A stretch of 64,000 nt of DNA, taken from assembly GCA_964483105.1 (NCBI GenBank), contig CAYZZU010000008.1, forward strand, positions 1-64,000. Reading direction: 5' to 3'. Positions 32,784 through 42,081 of the stretch are shown here, one piece after another (positions within the stretch are counted from its first letter, which is position 1; each line of letters starts with the position of its first letter). Source of the stretch: CAYZZU01 sp964483105 (lineage in GTDB: Bacteria > CG2-30-53-67). The notes below the pieces were generated by a model that had not been told where the DNA came from, ran no database searches, and saw nothing but the letters and a program-made list of their open reading frames with translations. The position numbers were made by a program, and so were the translations under genes.

Positions 32784-35154
32784 CCAGCGCCTTTTGGGCC
32801 TGATCCCTTTCGGGGAAATCGGACTGCAGGGACAATGCTTTTTTCAGGGCGTCCCGGGCCTTTTCCTTCAGTCCGTTCGCCTGATAGGCCAGAGCCAGAT
32901 GATAAAAGACGGTGGGATTTTTGCTGAACTTTTCGGTGCTCTGTTCGAAAAGACGAATGGCCTTCGGATAAAATCCCTTCTTGTAGTATACAAAGCCCAG
33001 GGTGTCCATCACGAAAGGATTCTCCGGAGCGGTCTCCATAGCCTTTTGGGCCAGTTCCAATGCCCGATCCAGTTTGTTTTCCTGCTCCATATAGAGATAG
33101 GCCAGGTTGTTGGAGGCGAGAGCGTTCTGTGGGTCCAGTTTCAGGACTGTTTCATAGTTTTTTTCCGCTTCGGTAAAATTGCCTTTCTGTTCATTCAGGG
33201 AAGCCAACTGAAAAAAAGGCATCGGGTTTTCCGGGGCCTTTTCGGCTGCCTCCCGATAATACCGGGAGGCCTGATCGGTGTTTCCGGCCTTCTGCGCGAG
33301 TTGGCCGAGAAGAAGAAGGGACGTGACTTGGTTCGGGTTGATCCGGACCGCCTGACGCAGAGACTCCTCCGCCTTCGGATAATCTTTTTCCAGCAGATAG
33401 ATCTGGGCCAGACGTTCATGGAAAAGAGGATTTTTGGGTGAGATCCCGATCTGTTTTTTGACGCGGCGGATCGCTCCGTCGATATCTTTTTGGGCGAGAT
33501 AGAGATTGATCTCCTGTCCCAGGGCGTTGAGGAAATCCGGATTCAGGGAGAGGGCCTTTTCGTAATCCTGAAAAGCGAGGTCGGTCTTTTTCCGGATATG
33601 CGCTGTAAGTCCCCGGAAATAATATCCGTCCGGAAGATCCGGTTTCAGGGCGATCATCCGGTCCGCGGCGGACGCCAGCTTCTCCAGGTTCCCCACACCC
33701 CGGGCCGCTTCCGCCAGAAGGTAGTAGGCGTTGTACGAGTTGGGAAATATTTCCAGGATTTTTTCCGCCTGCTTCCGGACCTCATCAAATTTCTTTTTCT
33801 TTAATAAAATCTTGGCCAGCGACATGCGGGCCTGTATCAGTTTGGGATTCAGATCCGCCGCCCGGCGCAGTTCTTCCTCTCCGAGGAGAGGTTCATGGTT
33901 CGCAAGGTGGGCCAGTCCGAGACGGAAATGTACCTCCGCGTTTTCGGGCCGGTCTTTCAGGACCGTCCGGAATTCCTCCACGGCCGTGTGCGGGTCCCTT
34001 TGGTCCATGCCGATCACCCCTCTGAGATAATGGGCCTGGGTGTCCTTCGGGTTGTCTTTCAGAATCTCTTCTACATATCGCAGCGCGTGGTCATAATCTT
34101 TTTTGTCCAGGAAGACTGTGACCAGTTTTCTTTTGGCCTCCAGGGCGTCCGGGTTGATTTCCAGGCATTTTTGATAGGTTTCCTCGGCTCGATCCAGATC
34201 CTTCAGACCGTGATAGAAGTCACCGAGCCGGACTCTTCGCTGCAAGTCCTCGGGGTTTTCCTTGACGGCCTGGATCAGGAGATGTTCCGCGTCATCTTTC
34301 CGGTTCCGGCTGAGATAGTATCTCGACAGAGAGAGGGTGAATTCGAATTTTTCCGGGAACTGCTTCATCCCGGAACGGAGCGTCTCTTCCGCTTTGGCTT
34401 CCTGCTTCTGCGTTATGTAGAGACTCGCCAGGGCCATCAGAAGTTTATCGTTTCCGGGATCCACTCGGATGGCCTTCTGCATGGTCTGTTCAGCTTCCCG
34501 GGGTTTTTGGGTATTCTGGTAGAATCGCGCCAGGGCTATGTAGATTCGAATATTCCGAGGGTCCTTTTTCAGTGCCTCCTGAAGGAGTTTTTCCGCCTTC
34601 GGGTTCTCTTTCTTCTTCGCATAGGCGGAGGCGAGGAAGAGACGAGCGGAAATATCGGAATCATCGAGTTGCAACACTCTGTTCCCTTCGTGAATGGCGC
34701 CTTCATAATCCCCCGTGACCAGAAAATAGTTTCCCTTCAGCTGGTGCGCCGACTTGTTCTCCGGGTCCTTTTTCAGAACCAGATCGGCCTTTTCCCGAGC
34801 GGAATCATACTGATGGGCGAGCAGAAAAATCCGCCCCAGTTGTAACTGCGCATCAATCAGATCCGGATTCAGATCCACGGCTTTGGAGAAGGCCCCGAAG
34901 GCTTCCTTCAATTGCTGGAGGTGGAGAAAGGTTCTTCCCAACTCATAGTAGCCTTCTGCGAATTTCGGGTCGATCTGCAGGACGTTCTTGAATTCGATGA
35001 GGGCTTCCTTGTACTTTTCCTGCTGGAAATAATTCTTCCCCCGGTCCAGGTATTTCTGCCTTCGTTGTTCAATACTTCCGCAACCGAACAGGGTGTTGAT
35101 CAGAAGGAATAACCCCAGCAAGACGATCGTCTTTTGAAACGGTTTTCTTCTCAT
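32770..35154 (-). CDS. Large TPR-repeat lipoprotein
   Basis: 794-residue lipoprotein: a basic start, a hydrophobic segment and lipobox LFGC near residue 25. The rest is an almost unbroken solenoid of some 20 tetratricopeptide repeats (for example KEALIEFKNVLQIDPKFAEG). The architecture resembles the PrsT-type TPR lipoproteins of exosortase/PEP-CTERM systems, but no exosortase gene is in view, so I do not assign that role. The ATG at 35154 has a G-rich ribosome-binding site; a longer in-frame reading to 35280 lacks a signal sequence. It is coupled to the PilZ gene downstream. Confidence 0.85.
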   Translation of the reverse strand: MRRKPFQKTIVLLGLFLLINTLFGCGSIEQRRQKYLDRGKNYFQQEKYKEALIEFKNVLQIDPKFAEGYYELGRTFLHLQQLKEAFGAFSKAVDLNPDLIDAQLQLGRIFLLAHQYDSAREKADLVLKKDPENKSAHQLKGNYFLVTGDYEGAIHEGNRVLQLDDSDISARLFLASAYAKKKENPKAEKLLQEALKKDPRNIRIYIALARFYQNTQKPREAEQTMQKAIRVDPGNDKLLMALASLYITQKQEAKAEETLRSGMKQFPEKFEFTLSLSRYYLSRNRKDDAEHLLIQAVKENPEDLQRRVRLGDFYHGLKDLDRAEETYQKCLEINPDALEAKRKLVTVFLDKKDYDHALRYVEEILKDNPKDTQAHYLRGVIGMDQRDPHTAVEEFRTVLKDRPENAEVHFRLGLAHLANHEPLLGEEELRRAADLNPKLIQARMSLAKILLKKKKFDEVRKQAEKILEIFPNSYNAYYLLAEAARGVGNLEKLASAADRMIALKPDLPDGYYFRGLTAHIRKKTDLAFQDYEKALSLNPDFLNALGQEINLYLAQKDIDGAIRRVKKQIGISPKNPLFHERLAQIYLLEKDYPKAEESLRQAVRINPNQVTSLLLLGQLAQKAGNTDQASRYYREAAEKAPENPMPFFQLASLNEQKGNFTEAEKNYETVLKLDPQNALASNNLAYLYMEQENKLDRALELAQKAMETAPENPFVMDTLGFVYYKKGFYPKAIRLFEQSTEKFSKNPTVFYHLALAYQANGLKEKARDALKKALSLQSDFPERDQAQKALDELK

Positions 35155-35394
35155 GTACCCCCCTCTATGGTGTCGGCTTTCCAGTGCGAAGCGGAACCGT
35201 TTTTCCAGGCCTCTTTGGATGAGAATCACCCCGGTGGCAGCGGAGGCCTCGGATCTAATTGAAAAGGTATCACAAAACACGTTTCATCACAAGATTTTTG
35301 TCCCATTCTTCCCGAGTGGAGAGGAGCGGGAAATGGACCGTTTGGTATCCGTTGGAGTTGCACGCTTTTCGTGTGGGGATGGCGGGTCCAAGAG

Positions 35395-35895
35395 TCAGTT
35401 TTTCTCCGCGTTCTTCCGGAGGGGTTCCTGCTTCGGCGGGGGATTCATTCTCCGAAGGCGTTTTTTCAATTCCGTTCGTTCATCCACCGAGAGTTTGCTC
35501 CATCTCTTCAGTCCATGGAGCACCTTCGCCCTTTCTCCGGGAGGAAGTCCTTGGATCCGTTTCAGGATTTTTAAGATCCTCTTCCGTTTCTCCGGCGGGA
35601 GGCGAAGAAACCGGTGGAAGTTTCTTTTGAGTCGGGCCCGTTCTTCCGGGCTCATTTTTTTCCATTGTCTGAGCCGATGGAGAAGGACACGTCGCTCAGC
35701 GGGGGGGAGGTTCCGGAGGGCCCGGAGTCTGTGCATGGCTTCGATCCGCCGCCCCCGGGGGAGGCGGTCCAATCTCTCCTGCATCCGGACCCGTGGGTGT
35801 CCGAAATGCTGTGGTCGATGAGGGCGCGGATTCCGTGCAGATGCCGGGGCGGGGATCAGCAGCAAAAGGCATAAGGCGATGACGATTTTTTTCAT
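35395..35895 (-). CDS. DUF3106-like periplasmic protein
   Basis: 166-residue, very basic protein with a signal peptide (MKKIVIALCLLLLIPAPASA). It then has repeats of the kind LPPExRxxLLxxLxxWxxMSPEER, typical of DUF3106. The helical, charged make-up recalls CpxP/Spy-type envelope-stress chaperones, but that link is only by analogy. It overlaps the anti-sigma gene by 4 bases and is the third gene of the sigma operon, so it is probably part of the response. Confidence 0.8.
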   Translation of the reverse strand: MKKIVIALCLLLLIPAPASARNPRPHRPQHFGHPRVRMQERLDRLPRGRRIEAMHRLRALRNLPPAERRVLLHRLRQWKKMSPEERARLKRNFHRFLRLPPEKRKRILKILKRIQGLPPGERAKVLHGLKRWSKLSVDERTELKKRLRRMNPPPKQEPLRKNAEKN

Positions 35896-36407
35896 GGTGT
35901 ATCGCCTCCTTGGTTTTCGGTTTCATCCTCCTGCCGAAGGATTTCTTCCAGGACGTCCAGGACTTCCAGCACTTCCATGTTTTTCAGAAGATCCATGTTT
36001 TCCGCTGTTTCCCATTCTTCTTCCGGGGAGAACTTGGAAGGAGGCTTCTCTTTGGAGGGAAGAACATGCAGTGACAGGACCCCCACAGCAAGGACGATCA
36101 GGATCGAGGCCAGCGCGGAGGCCCACCGGGTCGGGAATACTCTCCTGGATCTCCCGCCTGCAGACTCCGCCTCGATTTGCCTGATTCCTCTGCGGACATG
36201 ATTTTGCATCCGGTTCATTCTCTGCGGAGAGGGGTTGGGTTCGACATTCCTGGGGAGGGAATCGAAAAGCCTCCGTATCTTCCGATATTCCCTGCGGCAG
36301 GCGGGGCATCTCGAAAGATGAGTCCTGATCCTGTTTTGATCGTCTTGCCCCAACTCGCCGTAGTAGTATTCCGGGAAGCGTGTTCGAAAATTTTTACAGC
36401 GTTTCAT
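35892..36407 (-). CDS. Anti-sigma factor with zinc-finger domain
   Basis: 171-residue membrane protein. The N-terminal zf-HC2 motif is RTHLSRCPACRREY (HxxxCxxC). A transmembrane helix follows at about 95-115 (ASALASILIVLAVGVLSL), then an acidic periplasmic tail. Such proteins hold an ECF sigma factor at the membrane until an envelope signal triggers release. It overlaps the sigma gene by 4 bases and the DUF3106 gene by 4 bases. The ATG at 36407 is chosen over upstream readings because it meets the sigma stop. Confidence 0.87.
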   Translation of the reverse strand: MKRCKNFRTRFPEYYYGELGQDDQNRIRTHLSRCPACRREYRKIRRLFDSLPRNVEPNPSPQRMNRMQNHVRRGIRQIEAESAGGRSRRVFPTRWASALASILIVLAVGVLSLHVLPSKEKPPSKFSPEEEWETAENMDLLKNMEVLEVLDVLEEILRQEDETENQGGDTP

Positions 36408-36994
36408 GGCTGATCCTCTTCCGCCTGTTGCAGCCATTCCCTCAGGTTCCTGACGGCACGGAAAAGGTGAACCTTCACGGTACCTTCAGAGAGTCCAAGG
36501 ATTTTCGCAATTTCCCGGATACGAAGATCCTGGAGGTGCTTGAAGACAAAAATTGTCCGTTGGCGTGTTGGGAGTCTTGAAAGAAGCGCTTGAAGCCTGC
36601 TATCCCATTCGGTCTGCTCCAGCATCTTGTCGGGGTTGACGCTCCAATGGGGGTCGGGTACGCTCTTTTCAATCGGATCGGCCGATTCATCCTCGTCTCG
36701 TAAAAAAGAAAGGAAACGGGTCCTGAACCGCTTCTTCCGGAGATGGTCACGGCAAAGATTCACCAGAATTCTGCAAAGCCAGGTGTAAAAAGCGGAATCC
36801 CCCCGAAATCCCTTCAGGGATCGATAGGCTTTCAAAAAAGCCTCCTGGGTCATATCTTCCGCCTCGGAGGCGTCATTGACGATCCGGAATGCGGCGAGGT
36901 AGGCCCGGTTCATGTATTTCTCCATCAGTTGATCATAGGCTGATGAATCCCCTTCGCGGACCCGACGGATCCATTCCTGGTCGTCAGCGGACAT
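36404..36994 (-). CDS. ECF-type RNA polymerase sigma factor (RpoE-like)
   Basis: 196-residue group 4 sigma factor. Region 2 is AYDQLMEKYMNRAYLAAFRI followed by DMTQEAFLKAYRSLKGFRG. Region 4 has the helix-turn-helix LRIREIAKILGLSEGTVKVHL. The ATG at 36994 is preferred: a promoter at 37041-37069 would start transcription near 37034, after the earlier in-frame ATG at 37042. Cotranscription with its anti-sigma factor suggests autoregulation. No target promoters are visible in the window. Confidence 0.92.
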   Translation of the reverse strand: MSADDQEWIRRVREGDSSAYDQLMEKYMNRAYLAAFRIVNDASEAEDMTQEAFLKAYRSLKGFRGDSAFYTWLCRILVNLCRDHLRKKRFRTRFLSFLRDEDESADPIEKSVPDPHWSVNPDKMLEQTEWDSRLQALLSRLPTRQRTIFVFKHLQDLRIREIAKILGLSEGTVKVHLFRAVRNLREWLQQAEEDQP

Positions 36995-37040
36995 CTCCTC
37001 TTTCTCCCGGACCGGCGGTGGTTTCAACAGGTTTGCGGGC

Positions 37041-37069
37041 ATCCTAACGGGACATTTCCGGCTTGTCAA
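37041..37069 (-). promoter_or_regulatory. Predicted promoter of the sigma/anti-sigma operon
   Basis: Minus-strand TTGACA (37069-37064) and TAGGAT (37046-37041) are 17 bases apart. The -35 is perfect for housekeeping sigma70 and not the ECF GAACTT type. A second candidate (TTGTGC, 17 bases, TATTAT) lies further upstream near 37112-37140. Confidence 0.55.
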
Positions 37070-37141
37070 GCCTGACGCGGTCCGGGGGGTAGCCCTCCAC
37101 TCCAGATTCATCTCATAATATAATAATAGACGCCCCGGCAC

Positions 37142-37348
37142 AATTTTGGTTTACAGGTCGGATAGACCGGATCTCTTTTCGGGAAAGATGAGCCCGTCGA
37201 ACCAGACGATCTCACTTTTTTCCCCGACCTTGTCTTTGATGTTAGGCTGCGTGACAGGGGGGGGGATGCTCCCCCTGCTGGGGGGTCGGGTTTGCCGATC
37301 CTGTCGATCCGGTTCATCCTGTCGCTAATTTAGGGGGCAATCCGGTTA
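37142..37348. other. Gene-free stretch between the sigma operon and typA
   Basis: No coding pattern or known RNA was found. The stretch holds a striking G9 tract (37257-37265) followed by C5 and G6 runs (to 37286). These can form alternative G/C hairpins, but no T-run follows in either direction. Confidence 0.5.
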
Positions 37349-37377
37349 TTGCATCCTGACCTGCTTTGCAGTAGAAT
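37349..37377 (+). promoter_or_regulatory. Predicted promoter of typA
   Basis: TTGCAT (37349-37354) and TAGAAT (37372-37377) are separated by 17 bases. Transcription from near 37384 would give a leader of about 100 bases. Confidence 0.55.
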
Positions 37378-37484
37378 AGCGCCTTCCCGGAGAAAGGCGA
37401 CGATCCGATGGAGTCGCCTGTACCTTCGATTGGTTGACCCGTCATATAGTCCGAGGGGGCGTTTCGTCTTGAAAGGATTGAGAA

Positions 37485-39296
37485 ATGAAGTGTGAACATC
37501 TGAGAAATATTGCGATTATTGCCCATGTAGATCATGGGAAAACGACCCTGGTGGACGGAATGCTTCGGCAGGCCGGGATCTTCCGTTCCAATGAAACGGT
37601 CCGGGAGCGGGTGATGGACAATATCGACCTGGAGCGGGAGCGGGGAATCACGATTATGGCCAAGAATGCCGCCGTGGAGTACAACGGGATTAAGATCAAT
37701 ATTGTCGACACACCTGGGCATGCGGATTTCGGGGGGGAGGTGGAAAGAACGCTGAAGATGGCCGATGGCGTCCTGCTGCTGGTGGATGCCTCGGAAGGTC
37801 CTCTGCCGCAGACCCGCTTTGTGCTGCAAAAAGCACTGGAACTCAAGCTGCCCCCCATTGTCGTGATCAACAAGATCGACCGTGCTGATGCCAGGATTCA
37901 GGAGGTCATCAATGAGATTTACGATCTCTTCATCGATCTTGACGCCACCGAAGAACAGCTCGATTTCCCGATTGTCTATACCGACGCCAAGCGGGGAATC
38001 GCAAAGCAGGAGCTGTCCGATGATACGGTCAATCTGAAGGTCCTCTTCGACCGGATCCTCGATACCATCCCCGCCCCCGACGGAGACCCGGACGGGGTTC
38101 TGCAACTCCTGGTCACCCATCTCGACTATAGTGACTATCTGGGAAGGATGGCCGTCGGGCGGGTTTTTTCCGGAACGGTCACGGTGGGAGATACCGTCGG
38201 GAGGATGACCGCGGAGGGAGAGGTCGCCCGGACACGGATCACCTCACTGTATACCTTTTCCGGGCTGGAACGGGTGGAGGCGAAGGAGGCATCCGTGGGA
38301 GAGATTGTCGCCCTGTCCGGGATCGAAGGAATCAACATCGGGGACACCATTACCGATATCGAGACTCCCCGTCCCCTGCCGAGGCTGAAGGTAGACGAAC
38401 CGACACTCTCCATGGTCTTATCCGTGAACACTTCCCCCTTTGCCGGACAGGATGGAAGATTCGTTACGTCCCGTCATCTTCGGGAACGCCTGCAGAAGGA
38501 GCTGCTCTACAATGTCTCGATCCGGGTCGATTTCGAGCAGAACGACTCCTTTAAAGTCATGGGGCGCGGAGAGCTGCAGTTGGCTGTCCTGGTCGAGATG
38601 ATGCGGAGAGAAGGGTACGAACTCTCCGTTTCCATGCCGGAGACCATTACGAAGATCGTGAACGGGACTGTCCACGAGCCGATGGAACTCCTGGTGATCG
38701 ATGTTCCCGACGATTTCGCCGGGGTGGTGACCAAACAGGTGGGGATGAGAAAGGGGAAGATGTTGAAGATGCAGAACAACGGCCGGGGACGCGTGCGGCT
38801 CGAGTTCCGGATTCCCTCACGGGGTCTGATCGGTTTCCGGTCCCAGTTCCTGACCGACACCCGTGGCACCGGTCTTTTAAACCACCTCTTCGACGGTTAT
38901 GAGCCGTGGCACGGTCCCCTGTCCAAACGGAGGACCGGAGCCCTCGTATCCGATCGGGCGGGGAAGGCCGTCACCTACGCACTCTTTCACCTGCAGCCCC
39001 GGGGGACCCTCTTTATCCGGGAGGGAACACCTGTTTACGAGGGGATGATCATCGGTGAAAATTCCAGGGAAAACGACCTGGTTGTGAATGCCACGAAAAC
39101 CAAGAAGCTGACCAACATTCGTGCGGCCGCCGCCGATGAGGCCCTGCAGCTGATTCCGCCCAGGACCCTGAGTCTGGAGCAGGCGATCGAATTCATCAAA
39201 GAGGATGAGCTGGTGGAGGTGACTCCGAAAAATATACGGCTGAGAAAGAGAATCCTGGAAACCGGGAAGCGGATCCGGGCCGGGAGAGGATCCTGA
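37485..39296 (+). CDS. typA: Ribosome-binding translational GTPase TypA/BipA
   Basis: 603-residue GTPase of the EF-G/LepA class involved in ribosome assembly and stress or cold growth. G1 is [15 protein letters not shown]2 RGITI, G3 [14 protein letters not shown] and G4 NKIDRADAR. The BipA-specific C-terminal domain includes [24 protein letters not shown]. It converges with the ABC-F gene, with 5 bases between the stops. Confidence 0.97.
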   Translation: MKCEHLRNIAIIAHVDHGKTTLVDGMLRQAGIFRSNETVRERVMDNIDLERERGITIMAKNAAVEYNGIKINIVDTPGHADFGGEVERTLKMADGVLLLVDASEGPLPQTRFVLQKALELKLPPIVVINKIDRADARIQEVINEIYDLFIDLDATEEQLDFPIVYTDAKRGIAKQELSDDTVNLKVLFDRILDTIPAPDGDPDGVLQLLVTHLDYSDYLGRMAVGRVFSGTVTVGDTVGRMTAEGEVARTRITSLYTFSGLERVEAKEASVGEIVALSGIEGINIGDTITDIETPRPLPRLKVDEPTLSMVLSVNTSPFAGQDGRFVTSRHLRERLQKELLYNVSIRVDFEQNDSFKVMGRGELQLAVLVEMMRREGYELSVSMPETITKIVNGTVHEPMELLVIDVPDDFAGVVTKQVGMRKGKMLKMQNNGRGRVRLEFRIPSRGLIGFRSQFLTDTRGTGLLNHLFDGYEPWHGPLSKRRTGALVSDRAGKAVTYALFHLQPRGTLFIREGTPVYEGMIIGENSRENDLVVNATKTKKLTNIRAAAADEALQLIPPRTLSLEQAIEFIKEDELVEVTPKNIRLRKRILETGKRIRAGRGS

Positions 39297-39301
39297 TCGC
39301 T

Positions 39302-41164
39302 TCAGGAAAGGAGTTGGATCTTTCCCCTGAGTTTTTTGTCAAACCCACTCCTCTTCTCGTCATAGGTTTCGGTCAGGGTCTCCAGTTCCTCAAAGAGGGT
39401 ATCGATCCGGGTCCTGGATTCGTGCAGGGATTTTAAACATTGCTGTATCTTCTCCCCCTCTCCGTTTTGGGAAACCTGAAGAAGTGTCTGGTTGGTCTTC
39501 TCCATTTTCTCTTCCAGGTACACGATCGTATCCTCCACCTGGGCAATTCTCTTTTTCAGGGAACCTAAAACCTTCGACCGTTCCGCGATGATTTCGGCTC
39601 TTGCCCTTCGGATCTCTTTTTTGTTTGAGCCCTTCCGCGGGGTTTTGTCCGTCGCGGGAGGTGGATCCCCTTCGTCCGCCCACCCGACACGTTTCAGGAA
39701 ATCCCGGTACCCCCCCTCGAAGACCCGGACCGTTCCCCTGTCGAAGACGATCAGCCTTGTGGCGAGGGTCTCGAGGATCCTCTCGCTGTGTGTCACGATG
39801 ATCACGGCCCCGGCAAAGGTCTCAATCGCCTTGAGCAGCGCTTCCACCGACTCCATATCGAGATGATGCGTCGGTTCATCCAGAAGGAGCAGGTGAGCCG
39901 GACTGACAAGAAGCTTTCCCAGGAGGACGCGGCTCCTCTCTCCACCGGAGAGAACCCCCACCTTTTTCAAGGCCGACTCTCCCTCAAACATCATGGCGCC
40001 GCAGATGTTCCGGGCGACCCTCTGGTTTCCGTCTGGATGGGCATCCAGAATTTCCTGTAAAACGGTCTTCCCCGCGTGCAGCCGGTTGATGTTGGTTTGG
40101 CCGAACCAGGCCGTCTTCAGATGGGTGTGCCGGTGGACCGCACCCTGTACGGGGGCCAGTTCACCGGTAAGCAGATTGAGTAGGGTACTTTTGCCTTTGC
40201 CGTTCTTCCCGATCACGGCGATCCTGTCGTTTTTGCCGACGGACAGGTTCAGGCTGTGAATTAGGGGCGGGCTTTCCTTCCGGAAAGAAAAAGAAAGATC
40301 TTCGGTCCATAAAAGCCGTTTGCCGGAAAAGGGAAGGGATGGAAAGCTAAAAGAGAGGGTCTTGATCTCCTCTTGTTTTTGAAGACGTTCCTCTCTCCCG
40401 AGGGCCTTGATCCTGGATTGAACCGCCCTCGCCCGGGTGGCCTGAGCGCGGAACCGCCGGATGAACTCTTCCTCCTTTTCCCGCCTTTTTTCATCATGAA
40501 TCCGGGTCCGTTCGTGAACTTCCTCCTCCTGCCGGATTTGCTGATAGAGCTTTCGGGTGGGGCCCTTCACCTTCCGGATCCTGCACCGGTGGATCCCCAA
40601 GGTATGGGTCGTCACCTGATCCATGAAAGCGCGGTCATGGGTGATGAGGATCAGCTCGTTTTCCCACTCCAGGAGAAAGCGCTTGAGCCAGCGAAGGGAG
40701 AGGATATCGAGGTAGTTGGTGGGTTCGTCCAGCAGAAGCAGATCCGGCTCGGAAACGAGAACGGATGCCAGGTTGAGCCGAACCTGGAAACCGCCGGAAA
40801 GTTCCAGGGGATTGCGCTGGAAATCGCGTGTTGTAAATCCGAGCCCCTGAAGGATCGCTTCGGCTCTGTAGGTCTGATCCCGCCCGTCCTCGGCAGGTTT
40901 GAGACCCCGGCAGGCCTCCTCAAGAATGGTGTTTGCCGAGAAGCGGATATGCTGAGAGAGATGACCGATGGTGTAATGCCTGGGGAGTCGGATTTCCCCC
41001 GCGTCCGGACGTTCATCGCCACAGATCATCCGGAAGAGGGTCGTTTTGCCATGACCGTTCCGTCCTATCAGTCCGACCCGTTCCCGCCGGTGAATCGTAA
41101 AGGAGACCTGGCGGAAAAGCACCTGCCCTCCATAGGCTTTATCTAATCGGTGTACCTGAATCAT
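39302..41164 (-). CDS. ABC-F family ATPase
   Basis: 620-residue protein with two ABC domains and no membrane domain. The first has Walker A GRNGHGKTTL and signature LSGGFQVRLNLASVL with LLLLDEPTNYLD. The second has GKNGKGKSTLLNLLTG, signature LSGGERSRVLLG and LLLLDEPTHHLD. A charged linker (about 240-300) fits the P-site interaction motif of ABC-F proteins, and a C-terminal coiled coil (about 540-620) resembles Uup/YheS types. ABC-F proteins act on ribosomes, either in general translation or in antibiotic protection; I favour a housekeeping YheS/Uup-like role. The ATG at 41164 fits the conserved start MIQVHRLDKAYGG. Confidence 0.9.
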   Translation of the reverse strand: MIQVHRLDKAYGGQVLFRQVSFTIHRRERVGLIGRNGHGKTTLFRMICGDERPDAGEIRLPRHYTIGHLSQHIRFSANTILEEACRGLKPAEDGRDQTYRAEAILQGLGFTTRDFQRNPLELSGGFQVRLNLASVLVSEPDLLLLDEPTNYLDILSLRWLKRFLLEWENELILITHDRAFMDQVTTHTLGIHRCRIRKVKGPTRKLYQQIRQEEEVHERTRIHDEKRREKEEEFIRRFRAQATRARAVQSRIKALGREERLQKQEEIKTLSFSFPSLPFSGKRLLWTEDLSFSFRKESPPLIHSLNLSVGKNDRIAVIGKNGKGKSTLLNLLTGELAPVQGAVHRHTHLKTAWFGQTNINRLHAGKTVLQEILDAHPDGNQRVARNICGAMMFEGESALKKVGVLSGGERSRVLLGKLLVSPAHLLLLDEPTHHLDMESVEALLKAIETFAGAVIIVTHSERILETLATRLIVFDRGTVRVFEGGYRDFLKRVGWADEGDPPPATDKTPRKGSNKKEIRRARAEIIAERSKVLGSLKKRIAQVEDTIVYLEEKMEKTNQTLLQVSQNGEGEKIQQCLKSLHESRTRIDTLFEELETLTETYDEKRSGFDKKLRGKIQLLS

Positions 41165-41224
41165 GGAAGCGGGATGGTGAGGCGAATTTTTCCGTCCAAA
41201 GGTTTGTGTTTCAGGTCGGAGACA

Positions 41225-41256
41225 CAAAAATGCTCCATGGTGATCCATGGAGCATT
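41225..41256 (-). terminator. Intrinsic terminator of the cold-shock gene
   Basis: A perfect 12-bp inverted repeat (AATGCTCCATGG at 41229-41240, CCATGGAGCATT at 41245-41256) with a 4-base loop is followed on the minus strand by a T-run at 41230-41226. It sits 22 bases after the cold-shock stop codon. Confidence 0.92.
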
Positions 41257-41277
41257 CTCAGAATCTTAGGGGCGTTT

Positions 41278-41478
41278 TTAAAGTTTGACCACATTCGCGG
41301 CCTGAGGACCTTTCGGGCCTTCAACCACCTCGAATTGAACCTTCTCCCCTTCGTTTAATGATTTGAAGCCGTCCATCTGGATGGCGGAAAAGTGGACGAA
41401 CACATCCGGTCCCTCTTCCTGTTCAATGAAACCGAATCCCTTGCCTTCATTAAACCATTTTACCGTGCCTTCAGCCAT
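41278..41478 (-). CDS. Cold-shock protein (CspA family)
   Basis: 66-residue OB-fold nucleic-acid chaperone. RNP1 is KGFGFI and RNP2 VFVHFSAI, with start [16 protein letters not shown] and end [10 protein letters not shown]. The promoter at 41629-41657 gives a leader of about 145 bases, similar in length to the thermo-responsive cspA leader of enterobacteria. A TCAAGG/CCTTGA hairpin with a G4 loop lies in that leader near 41527-41542. Its own terminator follows. Confidence 0.95.
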   Translation of the reverse strand: MAEGTVKWFNEGKGFGFIEQEEGPDVFVHFSAIQMDGFKSLNEGEKVQFEVVEGPKGPQAANVVKL

Positions 41479-41628
41479 CTTTCTCTCCTTTACTCCTTGG
41501 TGAAACGATCGATATGTGTACAGTTTCTCAAGGCCCCCCCTTGATATCCCTCACGGGGTTCAATCCACGTCCCGCCTATCTCAGATGGGCAATTCATGAT
41601 GAATCTGCACAACCTCCCCTCCCTCATC

Positions 41629-41657
41629 CTTCTAACGCAAGTCTATCGTAAAGTCAA
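41629..41657 (-). promoter_or_regulatory. Predicted promoter of the cold-shock gene
   Basis: Minus-strand TTGACT (41657-41652) and TAGAAG (41634-41629) are 17 bases apart. The resulting long leader (about 41622-41479) has no open reading frame of note. Confidence 0.55.
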
Positions 41658-41749
41658 GAGTTAATTTTTTATGAGTAACCCTGAAGGGGGGGATCCGTAA
41701 AGTAAAGAAAACAGGAACCGGAGCCCTCTTTCCGTGGCGCTTCTTCTTC

Positions 41750-41932
41750 CCTACGGTGTCGCGGTGTCCTGTAGAGGCGTAACCAAAGCGTTCTGTTACG
41801 GTGGGCGCTTTGACAGGCGCTTCAGGCTTCCTCCTTCATCCGGGAGGCTTGCTCACCACGTCTCATTCCGGCGCCCTTCAGTATGCTTAGTTTCTGGTTT
41901 GTCCCACCCAGGACACCGCAACCTTTTTACCT
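41750..41932 (-). ncRNA. ssrS: 6S RNA
   Basis: About 180-base structured RNA that binds the RNA polymerase holoenzyme as a promoter mimic. On the minus strand a terminal stem GCGGTGTCCTG (41919-41909) pairs with CAGGACACCGC (41771-41761). Inside, GGGCGC/GCGCCC closes the upper arm. GGTGAGCA, a small CCTCC/GGAGG hairpin and GAAGCCTGAA follow in the same order as in E. coli 6S RNA. A GTAAC/GTTAC hairpin lies on the 3' side of the central bubble, as is common in 6S RNAs. A near-consensus promoter directly precedes it. The exact 3' end is not fixed; I see no clear terminator. Confidence 0.88.
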
Positions 41933-41938
41933 GTACAA

Positions 41939-41966
41939 AGTATACCTCCGATTGCGATCTTGTCAA
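41939..41966 (-). promoter_or_regulatory. Predicted sigma70 promoter of 6S RNA
   Basis: Minus-strand TTGACA (41966-41961) and TATACT (41944-41939) are 16 bases apart. The start would be at about 41932, nine bases or so before the terminal stem. Confidence 0.8.
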
Positions 41967-42081
41967 GACGCAGCACGAGGAATTGTCTCAAACTCAGTTT
42001 CATATTGCAGAAGTGTTCGGGATAAGATATTTTATTGCCGTGGCGCCCGGTTTTCAAGGTGAAGGAGAGGAGAAGAATCAA

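Noticed and set aside
35155..35394. Riboswitch in the leader of the TPR lipoprotein
   Set aside because: Some short dyads (GAGGCCTC) occur but I could not match any known aptamer.
37257..37286. G/C-tract dyad as a terminator for an upstream gene
   Set aside because: No T-run on either strand and no gene ends there.
41734..42081. N-terminal 116-codon extension of the MazG-like gene
   Set aside because: It overlaps the 6S RNA and its promoter, has no protein-family similarity, and a GTG with a good ribosome site exists at 42082.
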